Shown piece after piece: positions 1 through 9,403 of a DNA stretch of 25,025 nt (its first letter is position 1; each line of letters starts with the position of its first letter). A program made the position numbers and the translations under genes. The notes below the pieces were generated by a model. It was not told the origin of the DNA. It saw only the letters and a program-made list of their open reading frames with translations, and did no database searches. Source of the DNA: Penium margaritaceum (lineage: Eukaryota > Streptophyta > Zygnematophyceae > Desmidiales > Peniaceae); the NCBI GenBank assembly GCA_023375785.1, contig SZWC01004928.1, forward strand, positions 99,132 through 124,156, read 5' to 3'.

Positions 1-441
1 TACCATGGCCATGGGCCCCACGACTCAGACGTAGAGTGCTGTTTGCAACCTATTCAGGGGAGATCATTTTGACAACAGCTTGCTGTTGACGCTCCAAGAC
101 CTCGTCGTAAAATTGGACTTGGGGCGGAGAAGCTACAGCTGACTGCTTGTGCAAGGTTCAAGAGGTGCCTCGTGATGGTGTGAATGGAGGTGGGCCATGC
201 GACCTTCGTCTACGGCTCTGTGCCCAGCTGAGTTGTGCCGCCATCTTGGAAGAAAGTGGACATTTTGTCTTTAATTCGATGACTAAATACATGAAATGCC
301 CATTCTCACCGGGTGCAGACGTGTCCGCCATAGTTGCGGTCCCTTTGCCGCTCACGTGAGCTCCGACGGTGCAGACAGGAAACGAAAGGTCAGTCGACAA
401 CACTGACTGAGAGCTCAATAGAGGGTGCACCCAACAGTAGC

Positions 442-1710
442 GATGTTGACTTGGATGAGTCATTTTCTCCAGTCAGGCAAGACACCACTACATGTGCACA
501 AATGAGTTTGGTTGCACAACATGACTTGAACCTCAAAGAAATGGACGTCAACATTGCATTCCTGCACAGACGGCTCGATGTGGAGACCTACATGATACAA
601 CTACCAGGCTTCAACAATGGCACAAATAAGTTTTGTTGACTGCAAAAGGTCATGTTTGGGCTTAACGATTTGCCACACTGCTGGAACATGGACTGCGAGC
701 ACAACAGCCCTTCATGGCTATCCTGGTCTACATTGATTACCTTCTTACTGCCTCACCCAGTGCCGCTGCCATCTAGTGAGTCAAGGATCTCATATAGTTT
801 GCATACATGATGAAAGACTTGGGCCAAACTCGAATCTTTCTATGAATGAAGCTGGAACGTGATCGCCAACGCCGCACTTTACATGTGCATCAGGTTTCTT
901 ATGTTCACAGTCTTGGAGAGCGCTTCACCTCCTTGCTGGCTGATGCCCCAAGAGCGTCCCCTCCAAAGACCCTAGTGTGCCAGCGCCTGCTGAATTGTTC
1001 TGACCCATAACAACTGGGGGAGACCATCGAATTAACTGATTACCTTAGCGTGATCGGATCCCTCATGTATCTTACCACTACCACCTGGGAAGATGTTGCC
1101 TCCTTAGTCAAAATTTTTGCCCAGTTTTCTCAGGGTCCTCGTCGGAGACATCTTGAGGCTGGTATGGGCGTTGTCCGCTATGCTCTCTCTATAATACGTA
1201 TAGGGTTGTGCTACCTAGCACAAGCCTCAGTGGTCGTTGACGGCTACACGGAGAGTGATTGGACACGTGACACAGGTGCACGCAGTTGCACATGATACAT
1301 CTTTCTTGTTGTGAAATTGCAATCTCCTGGAAGAGTAGAAAACAGAGTTGTGTTACATAGAGCTCAAGTGAGGCCGGGTACGCGTGAGAGCGTGTGGCTC
1401 TTGCTTGCTATAGCAGTTGTATGTTTCCATCCGTTGCATCACTTTGTGTTGCGACAATCAGAGCACAAAAGCAATTTCTGAGCACAACGGCATACAACAT
1501 TCTTGCACAAAACACATCAACATCGAGCATCACTTTGTATGTGAGCACATTACCATTGGAGATTTCGAGGTTGACTGGCTTGATACTCGTCAACAACATG
1601 CAGAATTTCTTACCAAAACTCTTAGCACTACTCTGTTCAAAGTGGCTGTGCATGTGGTTGGTCAACTAGAATTCTCCTATAGCAGCAGGTTAGGGCAACA
1701 GCGTTGTTGA
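442..1710 (+). pseudogene. Decayed Ty1/copia pol remnant (RT to RNase H)
   Basis: C-terminal half of a copia polyprotein in three broken frames. The RT N-terminal signature is visible near 442-620 (DESFSPV, then KEMDVNIAFLH and YMIQLPGF, matching the family's FSPV / QMDVKTAFL / YMEQPEGF motifs). The catalytic box at 729-740 reads YIDY where the family has YVDD, so the second catalytic Asp is lost. MKDLG follows near 810-830, GSLMYLTTT near 1050-1080, and the RNase H end (CDNQSTKAI, TKHINIEHHF, QHAEFLTKTL) at about 1450-1625. In-frame stops occur at KFC-stop near 637, before FAYMMKDLG, and in the FLGMKL-like box. Gag, protease and integrase would lie upstream of the window or are absent. I could not identify an LTR or polypurine tract downstream. 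It is inactive, and divergent enough from the copia elements at 5-17 kb that I treat it as a separate family. Confidence 0.85.
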
Positions 1711-2690
1711 TGCAGCATGCAAGAACCCATACTCGTTGCTTAAGCTTACCCTTGAGTCTGCTGCACCAGAGCCGAAGTCTAAGAGCTCTGGTGTTTGTTA
1801 CTCAGAACTGCGCGCGCTAGAGTTAGCGCTAGACAACAACTGAAAACTAGAAATGACTGATTAAGAAGTGAAATGAGCGACAATGGAAGACCCCTCCAAA
1901 TTCTAGCTTTCCCATAGCTCTGTAGAGCTTGTTTCTCAGTTTCTAAGCCATTAAAAAATAGACCTATTTTCTGGCAGGTAGGGATTTCTCGGTGAGCCCT
2001 GCCAGACGGCCGATAGCCCAAAATCCGAGCGTCGTCCATTTTGCCTGGAAACTTGACCATACCATAATAGGCACGCTCCAAACACAGTCATGCAGTCAGA
2101 ATTAGCTAGAAAAACAGTAGTGAGGAGTTATGGCTACCTAAACCCAGGAAGCATCTACGCTAATCCCCAGTACCAACAGTGCCCGAAAATCATGAAACTT
2201 GGATCCTAGGCATAGTATGGCGATGCGTACGCAACAGTGCAGTCAGACACGGCGCTGGACGCGTGCAGACAGCATATGCAGCAACAGTGACTGCTGGCGG
2301 CACGACTGCGGAGGAGGTCTGCCAATGGAGCTGAGCACGTGGGAGGGAGGAGGCTCCAACAGACTGTGTGTAAGCCTCAGCGTGCGTCCGCTCCACCAGA
2401 CAGCACTCCAGCAGTGTCGCGTCTCGCTGATAGTCATCTGCACACCGATGTACACAACCTGGGAGGACACAATAGAGCACAAGTGAGAGATGTGTGAAAA
2501 ACCAACAGGTCTGTTGGGCACTCGTGACCTCCCTCGTTGATGTGCTTGTTCCTCTCCTTCACTCGTAGCTTGATGTCTCGTATGGCATCTACTTGCATTG
2601 CTCTAACCCTCATTGATTTGTGGACTGTCGTCTGTGGTTCTTGGGGGACTGTTGTTCGTTGGGTACTTACGCAAGTGACCTCTTGACTTT
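1711..2690. other. No gene seen; spacer after the copia remnant
   Basis: Short overlapping ORFs on both strands show no family motif and look like chance. It may contain the decayed 3' LTR of the upstream copia remnant, but I found no repeated partner sequence or primer-binding site in the window to support that. Confidence 0.5.
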
Positions 2691-2691
2691 G

Positions 2692-2693
<2 letters not shown>

Positions 2694-2778
<85 letters not shown>
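2694..2778. repeat. (CA)n microsatellite
   Basis: An uninterrupted CA dinucleotide run of about 42 units. The Val-Cys repeat ORF on the minus strand across it is simply translated repeat. Confidence 0.98.
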
Positions 2779-2779
<1 letters not shown>

Positions 2780-2997
2780 ATTACTGTAGGTGATTAAACT
2801 GAAGTGAAACTCTCGGGTACATCATCGGCATACTCCTCATGGACCGTGCACTTCTGGCATCTCAACTGTGCACAAGAATGGCGCCGACAATGTCTTAATG
2901 TGCTTGAGAGCTAGATTGTTGTACACAGCTCAACCTACTTGATTGACATTTAACATAACATAGAATACATCGTGGCAATAGGCATGCACCACATACC

Positions 2998-3066
2998 TCC
3001 GTGGTCGGTGTGGTTAACCATAACATTAGTTGTGCATGCTCAAAACAAGTGATGGGTTCGAGACAC
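2998..3066 (+). repeat. Possible tRNA-derived SINE head (Pol III A and B boxes)
   Basis: The segment contains an A-box-like stretch (GTGGTCGGTGTGGTTA, 3001-3016) and a B-box-like GGGTTCGAGAC (3054-3064), about 38 nt apart, as in tRNA genes and tRNA-derived SINEs. It does not fold convincingly as a full tRNA and no CCA-proximal acceptor stem is evident, so a SINE head or decayed tRNA is likelier than a functional tRNA. The body and tail boundaries downstream (to about 3250) are unclear. Confidence 0.4.
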
Positions 3067-3089
3067 TTAGGCTGATTCCTTAGGACCAC

Positions 3090-3598
3090 TCAACCGCTTG
3101 TCTCGGTGTGTGAGAAACCACCAGCGGCTCTTTGCTGACCGATCCCGTTCCATCCCAGGGTGGCGTCTGAGCCCCACGCCAAGACCCTCGTGTGGGTGGC
3201 CCCGTCAACCGCCATAAAGCTCCTCGTTGCCCTGTTACTTGTGTACATGAGCACTAGCACTTGTTTTCTCTAAGGCTCTAGCCAGTTCTGCCCCCTTTTC
3301 ATGGCCGTGTGCTTGTTTCACGCTATGTGAGTGATTCCCCTCACACCCTAATGTTCTTCCCTATCTACACCTTCTGTATTCTCGTCGTCCCATGTGCATG
3401 TTGTGCTCGCCTTCATTGCACATAACGCTGATCATTACCGAGCCCAGGAGGGTGTTGGTATTGGTGTCGAAGTGCTAACCCCCTAACAAAGTGATAATTG
3501 TCCACTGGCCTTCAGTCACACGCATCTCCGTAAGAGAGTAATCCAACATGGCTGTTGCGCACAAGTGGCATCTAGAGGCAACAAGTCACTCAGGCATT
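3090..3598. other. No gene seen; spacer left of the LTR complex
   Basis: No ORF of note, no recognisable repeat partner in the window and no RNA motif. The final bases, GCATT at 3594-3598, may be part of an LTR target duplication (compare CCATT at 4138-4142). Confidence 0.5.
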
Positions 3599-4137
3599 TG
3601 AGGGGTTTGACATGCTGAGCTCATACTAGCACTGCTGTCGCTGGCGTGGCAGCACAGGCCGGCAAGCTAACTCACTAGTACACACAGGTGGAGGTGAGAA
3701 CGGCAAGGGGTAGGCTAGGGACACAAACAAAGTGTCACAAGCTGCAAATACTGAATTGTGCAGAGAGGAAGGATAACTGAGGCCTAGACAACCTAAATAG
3801 TGTCTCTGACCTAGAGGGTGCACACACACTCGGTGCACAAGGGCGCACATTTTATAGCAGGACAAAACAGTGGAAAAAACACAGTTTTGGACATAACTCC
3901 CTGCAGACACGTCAGAAGGACGAGCCGTCTGAACCGGAACGGCCGCACCGATGAGAGCTACGTCCTGATGGGCTGCACGCATATGTGCTGTCCCACAGCA
4001 CGAGTCTAAATGAGAAGGTCTTCTGGGCGCCCGTTTGGCCGCCGTTCTTCCGCCACCATAGCCATGTCGGAGATCTGCACGTGAATGGACATGAGCCGAG
4101 GGGTCACCGTAAGCCGTGTACGACACACACAACAACA
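3599..4137 (-). repeat. Copia LTR, copy A1 (minus-strand family A)
   Basis: Homologous over its length to 5032-5560 and 17153-17672. On the minus strand it begins TGTTGTTGTGTG, as the other two do. The end facing low coordinates diverges from the others over its last ~25 nt (homology is clear from CTAGCACTG near 3627), so the exact edge is uncertain. Possible imperfect target duplication: GCATT at 3594-3598 and CCATT at 4138-4142. Unlike copy A2 there is no polypurine tract outside its TG end. Instead it abuts the same sequence that flanks copy A3, meaning A1 plus its flank is a duplicate of A3 plus its flank. Confidence 0.8.
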
Positions 4138-4962
4138 CCATTTGCATAGCCTGAGGCTCGTGCCCATGGGCCAACCAGTTGCTCTACATGGGATACATCG
4201 ATTAATTGCTCACACATACCCTTTAGAATGATAGGGATTGTTTTTCATTCCTAGTTGGTTTGTGGTTACTTTGGTTCATTCTTGGGTGCTTGTCCTACTA
4301 GGGTGCTGCTCTTGTAATTTTCCGACTGCATGTGCTCTCGGTTGATTCTAAGAGGTGCGGCTCGACCCAAGTGGTGGCGATGGTCACACCTCGTGTGTAG
4401 CACATGAGGTGGATCTTGCTCACCGTGTGAAGGCCTCGCTCCACCCGAATGCTCACCACTATTCTCTTCCCAAGTTCGGGATTGGACAAGATCCATGGCA
4501 TTGCTCACCTCTCTCTCTCCCTCTCACTCTCTCCACCACAAGTCTCTACTAACTACAAGTGGATGGGAAAAAGAGAAACGGACAGCCAGACGGACTGGAA
4601 ACCAGGCGGACGAGGTGGAAAAGTATACAGATGGACACCAGGCAGACTGGAAACAAGTGTGGGTTGCCAGATTTGCACCTCCAAGTCTGATGGACAAATG
4701 AGCTTTGCTAAGAAAGTTAAGAAAGTTTCAACTTGGCCAACAGTACAAAACTCTGCAGAAGTCCCATGATGCATCTTTGGATGCAAATTCATCAATGCTT
4801 GATTCACTGATTCATTTTTTGTCAGACATTCTTTGCCCTGTATTGGGGATGAGACTGTTTTGCCTTGCCATGTTGGGCCTTCCCAGCCATTCCTGTCACA
4901 GACGCTCGGCGATGGTACTCCGCCGGACTCTCCACCGACGGCTTCGCTTCCACACCACTCGT
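4138..4962 (-). pseudogene. Duplicated fragment of the TRM11 3' end, trapped between LTRs
   Basis: Homologous across its whole length to 17673-18509, the 3' flank and last ~45 codons of the TRM11 exon. The minus-strand reading at 4822-4962 keeps the TRM11 C-terminal frame open to the same TGA (tca at 4822-4824), ending PQYRAKNV. There are three amino acid changes near the end (Trp to Gly, Arg to Gln, Arg to His). Several differences are CpG in the right copy and TpG or CpA here, as expected of a methylated, unselected copy. At about 4962 the homology to TRM11 stops abruptly inside a coding region and the sequence switches to retrotransposon leader. It is a gene fragment with no upstream exons, so not functional as TRM11. 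Confidence 0.85.
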
Positions 4963-5031
4963 TGCTGCTACTGCGGTTGCTGTGCCTCAGCTACGCAGCT
5001 GTGCGAGCACTGGCTTGCCGCTCTGATACCA
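4963..5031 (-). other. Copia leader stub with tRNA-Met primer-binding site
   Basis: Read on the minus strand, TGGTATCAGAGC (complement of 5020-5031) directly follows the LTR end at 5032. It is the classic plant copia primer-binding site for initiator tRNA-Met. The next ~60 nt are homologous to the leader at 17085-17141. Further in, the leader is replaced by the TRM11 fragment. A PBS on this side of LTR A2 and a polypurine tract on its other side show that A2 is shared by two tandem units. Confidence 0.85.
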
Positions 5032-5560
5032 TGAAGGACAGCTTCCTAGCACTGCTGTCGCTGGCGTCGCAGCACAGGCCGGCCAGCTAACTCACTACCA
5101 CACACAGGTGGAGGTGAGAACGGCAAAGGGTTGGCTAGGGACACAAACAAAGTGTCACAAGCTGCAAATACTGAATTGTGCAGAGAGGAATGAAAACTGA
5201 GGCCTAGACAACCTAAATAGTGTCTCTGACCTAGTGGGTGCACACACACTCGGCGCACAAGGGCACACATTTTCTAGCAGGACAAAACAGTGGGAAAAAC
5301 ACAGTTTTGGACATAACTCCCTGCAGACACGTCAGAACAACGAGCCGTCTGAACCGGAACGGCCGCACCAATGAGAGCTACGTCCTGATAGGCTGCACAC
5401 TCATGTGCTGTCCCACAGCACGAGTCGAAATAACAAGAAGGTCTTTTGGGCGCCCGTTTGGCCGCCGTTCTTCTGCCACCGTAGCCATGTGAGGGATGAG
5501 CACGTGAATGGACATGAGCCGAGGGGTTACCGTAAGCCGTGTACGACGCACACAACAACA
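5032..5560 (-). repeat. Copia LTR, copy A2 (shared 3' LTR / 5' LTR)
   Basis: 529-bp LTR of family A, TG...CA on the minus strand (TGTTGTTG... to ...CCTTCA). It is preceded on the minus strand by a polypurine tract (GGGGGAG, 5561-5567), making it the 3' LTR of the gag-PR-IN element at 5568-10041, and followed directly by a PBS, making it also a 5' LTR. Close in sequence to copies at 3599-4137 and 17153-17672. Confidence 0.88.
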
Positions 5561-5567
5561 CTCCCCC
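5561..5567 (-). promoter_or_regulatory. Polypurine tract of the minus-strand copia element
   Basis: On the minus strand the sequence reads GGGGGAG immediately before the LTR start TGTTG. This is where plus-strand DNA synthesis is primed in LTR elements. The plus-strand element has the same GGGGGAG-TGTTG junction. Confidence 0.8.
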
Positions 5568-6010
5568 ATGACCAGAGGGCGACACACATCTGTACATGCA
5601 GACACTAACGATGTACATAGCAGGAAACACATAGATGCTGTAGGCAACAAGCACAGCATTCGCAAGGTGGCGCATGAATCGACCTGCAACAGGAATGGGG
5701 CAGAGTCCCAAGGAACGAGTGGCTGCATGAAACTTGGACGCTGACTCGGGGACGGCTCTGAGCCGGACATGGACGTGGACGCAGACTCAGGATCGGGCAT
5801 GGCCTCAGACACAGAGGTGTACTTGAACGCAGACTCGGACACGGGTGAGAGCGGGGAGTTGGGGCTAGAGGAGCGAGCCGCAGATGGGATGGGGCTGGGG
5901 GTGCCAATGGGCACAGCCTCTGGGTACAGCCCTTGGGGTGTCGGCGACGGAGTGACCGCACTGGCCGGGGGCACCGTGCCACCCGTGACAGGAACCTCCC
6001 CCACACTACG
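5568..6010 (-). pseudogene. Copia IN-to-RT linker joined directly to the polypurine tract
   Basis: Read on the minus strand, this follows the integrase core. In one frame it is a Pro/Ser/Glu-rich stretch (PSPTPQG, SSSPNSPLSPVSES, DPESAS), typical of the poorly conserved linker between integrase and reverse transcriptase in copia polyproteins. Instead of the RT it runs within a few hundred bases into the polypurine tract and 3' LTR. No FSPV, MDVKTAFL, YVDD or RNase H motif is present in any frame. The RT and RNase H, about 1.7 kb in a normal copia, appear to have been deleted. The precise joint is not visible. Confidence 0.65.
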
Positions 6011-6990
6011 GGGTCCTGCACACCCAGGGGCATGAGCAGCACGAAGGTCGTGGATGCGAGCAAGGTCACGGAATGCGAGATGCTCAAAAAGAGAGCATCA
6101 CGGGACTCCACGATGCGGCATCGCTCAAGGTCCCAGAACCGCCAGGCCTTCAACCGCGGAGCCACGCCGACGAAGGCGCAGATGCGGCCCTGCGGACAGA
6201 GATTGCTCCCCTGCTACTCCGGCGTGAACCAGACACAGGCAAGGGAGCCCCAGACACAGGCCAGACGCAAATCTGCGTGACGCCCGTACAACGCCTCGTA
6301 GGGCGTGCGGTGACCTGGGAGGGGGCCGTGTGGAATGCGGTTCCAGACTCAGGTCATGTACGCCATGCCCTCAAAGGCAAAGGCCTCAGGCATGGCGCTG
6401 TCGGTGCGCATAGCTCGGATCGCGTCCTCCATGGTACTGTTCCAGCGCTCCGAGATACCATTGTGTTGGGGGGTTGCGGGAGCGAAGAGGTTGTGGAAGA
6501 CACCAAGCTTGGTGAAGGAGTGGATTATGTTCCCGAGGTACTCGCCACCGCGGTCAGAGCGAAAGGTCTGAAGGCGGCGGTGGGACTGGCCTTCGGCCAT
6601 GACCAACCAAACGCGGCAGCGATGGCGGCGACGCTCTTCTGGCGCAGACTGTAGACCCAGCGCATGCACGTGAAGTCGTCAGTCAGCGTCAAGACGTAGC
6701 GGCCGTTGTCCTCTTGAAACTCGACAGCGAGCGGACCCATGAGGTCGGAGTGGACAAGCTCCAAGGGTCGACGAGCCCTGGAGGCAGACTCCGGATAGGT
6801 GGACCGGTCCATTTTGCCTTCAGCACATGACAGGCAGTCGGTCGTGGGCGGCGCCTCGAAGGACGCCACATCAAGACCGAGAGCAGGCTGAGTGTGGATC
6901 AGCCTGTCGATAGCCCCCAGGTGTACATGACAGAGGCGTCAATGCAGGAGACGGTGGTGCTCGGGGGACAGAGCACCAGTGACGAAGACA
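6011..6990 (-). pseudogene. Copia GAG-pre-integrase and integrase, broken
   Basis: In minus-strand order: an HHCC zinc region (HRRL-type motif near 6950, broken by TGA, then DCLSC near 6830); catalytic Asp in LVHSD (6744-6746); LTDDFTCMRW near 6670; catalytic Asp in SDRGGEY (6553-6555); Glu in NGISER (6448-6450), 34 residues later; then the post-core region with TPYEALYGRHADL, ICAFVG and RIVESRD. The DDE triad survives, but the frame does not: a frameshift near 6595, a TGA near 6349 where the family has Trp, and a TAG at 6214-6216. The integrase would have joined element cDNA to host DNA. This copy is inactive. It continues in the same orientation from the protease and gag to its right. Confidence 0.88.
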
Positions 6991-7051
6991 CGAGCAATGG
7001 GAGAAGGAGGTAAGGGGGGCAATCGCAGGGGACCCAGAGATGTGATAGAGA

Positions 7052-7400
7052 TCATTGATGACTGTTCGACAAAGGACGGTCTCCTTGGGTGTCGCGCACA
7101 AAGATGCGAGCATCGGCAGCCGTGTGCGTGACACCCAGGCCCATCTTGGTGCAAGCACGGACAGACAGTAGGCTGAGTTCGAGATCAGGGACAAAGAGGA
7201 CGTCGAAGATGTATTCGGGGCCAGCAAGCCTGGTGAACTGCACAACCCCAACCCCCTGGACAAGGACCTCATGGCCAGTTGCAGTGCGGACAGAGCGAGC
7301 AGGGCCAACGGGATGCAGGACGATGAATGCATCACGACGACATGTCATGTGATGGGTGGCACTAGAGTCAATGACCCAGGTGGCATCTGTGACACGTGTA
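7052..7400 (-). pseudogene. Copia aspartic protease domain, active site altered
   Basis: The minus strand reads TWVIDSSATHHMTCRRD, then GVGVVQF, DVLFVPDLELSLLSV. The family motif is W-[IL]-[IL]-D-S-G-A-[TS]-x-H-M. The catalytic Asp (7367-7369) is present, but the following Gly of the DSG triad is Ser (7361-7363, AGT for an expected GGT), which should impair the dimer active site. The frame is the same as gag upstream, consistent with a single gag-pol polyprotein. It ends at TGA 7052-7054, and the sequence DLYHIS that should follow lies in another frame, marking a frameshift near 7085. Confidence 0.8.
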
Positions 7401-7417
7401 CAAGGGGCAACATGGCT

Positions 7418-9403
7418 CTAGGCGACAGAGCAGGGCGCGGCAGCAGGGCGCTCGGCGGGTGACACGGCAAGGCGACCAGCGGAGCGCACATGAGACGCAT
7501 GCAGCCAAGACACATCATCAGGTCCATCACGTGCAGACGACTGGACATGGGGACCACCACAGGCATCATCGTGCAACGACACGGACAGTCCACAAGCTGT
7601 AGGACCCCCCGGCTCAGTCAACTCACTCGCACCTCCTAGAGATGAGCGTAAGGCGAGAAGTTGGTGCAGCTCAGTGATCATCTTGTCCTGGTCGGCAACC
7701 GCCTGGTCGCGAGGGTCAGCTGGGGAGCCTGCTGAGGCGGCGGGCTGCTCTGGGACGGCTGCGGCCGTGGTGGCAGAGCGAGCGATTGCACCAGACATCT
7801 GGCGCACGCGTGCCTCATGCACCTGCTGTAGCCCGCGCGTGATCTTCGCCTAGTCCAATGGGCGGCCCGTTCGGGGAGTGCAGTCGGGGTAGCGATGGTC
7901 ACCCCCGTAGTTGAAGCAAACAAGCTGGCGGACCGTCGTGCTCCCGGAGCCGCTGCTGGCGCTGCTGCTGCTGCTGCCGCCGCTACTGCTACTGTTCCCG
8001 CTGCTGCTGCTGCGGCTGATGCTGCTCATGCTGGTACCGCTGCTGGTCCCACTGCTGAAGCCCCCGGCGGACGATTTACGACCCTTCTTCCCCTGATCTG
8101 GTGCCGCTGTTGCTGTAGACAGAAGGGAGGGGGACGCGGCGGCAACTACAGCTTAAGCGGTGCTATGGCGTTTGCGGTTCGCTGTGTCCATGCCGGCAAC
8201 CTCCAGGAAGTGGAGGGTGGCCCAGCGTAGTAGGGTCCAGTCGCTCTCCATGTCGCGCAGCAGGGTCTGGTCAAAGTTGCTGAAGACGCGCGTGTAGTCG
8301 GGGTGGATGCCATAGAGGATGATCTGAAGGGCGGAGTACTACGCAGGGGCATCGTCTCCCAGCTCCTCGTGCAGTTGGATCGCCCGGCGCGAGTAGTCAG
8401 CTGTGGACTCCTGAGCAGTTTGGCAGAGGGAGTTGAAGTCGGCGAGGCGCTGGGACGTCAGGGCCAAGGTGGCTCCCTCAAAAAGGGTGACAGCCAGTGC
8501 CCACGCCGTGCAAGGGTCAGCTCCCGTACCGGTCAATGGGTCGTCGAGGAAACGGCTAAAGTCCTTCGTGAAGTCCGGGGCGGACTTCATCAGGCCGGAG
8601 GCGGTGCGGACCACCATCTGTGTCTCGGCGGGGTCAGACGTCTAGTAAGGGGTGAGGTAGTAGGCGAGGACTCCCTCGCTCATGGCCCACATGCAAAAAC
8701 GCGGCTATCAGGACTTGTAGTCGTTCCCAGTCCGGAAGACGGGCGGGTCTGACTCAAACCACTTGGGTGGCTTGACCGTCGGCAAAGCAATGGCGGAAGC
8801 CACCGCGGGACCGGGCATAGAGGAGGCAATCCCCTTGCCGAGGCGTGCCCTCAGAGCCAGCTCCTCAAAGCTCAGAGGGCGGCGAGATGAGCTCAGACCG
8901 GCGTTGGCACTGGAGCTCGTACCCTGGAGGGCGGCATTTGCCTCACGTGCTCTGCGGCACACCTCAAGTCGAAGGAGGCGTGCTCGTAACAGTTCCTCCT
9001 CATCTTCCTTGCCAGAGTTGGAAAGGGTCTCCACGACCTCATCAGCATTGCCGCCATGAGCGAGGTGGTCCTTGCTTGGGTCTGCGGACTGATGCTGCTG
9101 CTGCTGGGGCAGTAAGCCCCTGATGAGGTCCTGCAACTCAGCGACCTACCTCGTCAAAGTATGGTGGCTCTCTGCCTGCAGGTCAGCCAACACGCGCAAC
9201 TGGCGCGCCAATGTCGTCGGACTGGGCGACCGCAGCTGCTGCTGTTGCCGTTGCTGCTATTGCGGCTGCTGCTGTTGCTGTTATTGCTGCTGCTGCTGTT
9301 GCTGGCACTGTGGTGACGATGGCGGCGGCCGGCGTTGGCCGCTGACAGAGCTGCCCTCGGCAGCTGCGTCAGTGGCGGCGCTTGTGGGGGTGAGGTTTGG
9401 CAT
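7418..9403 (-). pseudogene. Copia gag with mutated zinc knuckle and multiple stops
   Basis: I place the start at the ATG at 9401-9403 (MPNLTPTS), followed by a Gln-rich tract. The same frame then continues through a charged helical segment (near 8900-9130), the gag core (WAMSEGVLAYYLTPY, FSRFLDDPL, LYGIHPDYTRVF, TLLRWATLHFLE), a Ser/Gly-rich stretch coded by CTG/CCG repeats (7950-8060) and a CCHC zinc knuckle at 7880-7918. In the knuckle the second Cys is Tyr (7907-7909), so zinc binding is probably lost. In-frame stops: TAA 9281, TAG 9257, TAG 9146, TGA 8708, TAG 8705, TAG 8642, TAG 8339, TAA 8146, TAG 7850, TAG 7418. The frame itself is otherwise continuous over nearly 2 kb, so decay has been mostly by point mutation. 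Gag would form the virus-like particle and package element RNA. Confidence 0.8.

Noticed and set aside
2434..2781. Minus-strand 115-codon ORF with Val-Cys repeat
   Set aside because: Translation of the (CA)n microsatellite.
5020..5031. tRNA-Met gene at GCTCTGATACCA
   Set aside because: Only the 12-nt primer-binding complement is present, always next to an LTR end; there is no tRNA body.
5378..6004. 208-codon minus-strand ORF as a host secreted or Pro-rich protein
   Set aside because: It is the linker after copia integrase, in frame with the preceding pol remnants after a shift, and it runs into the PPT and LTR.
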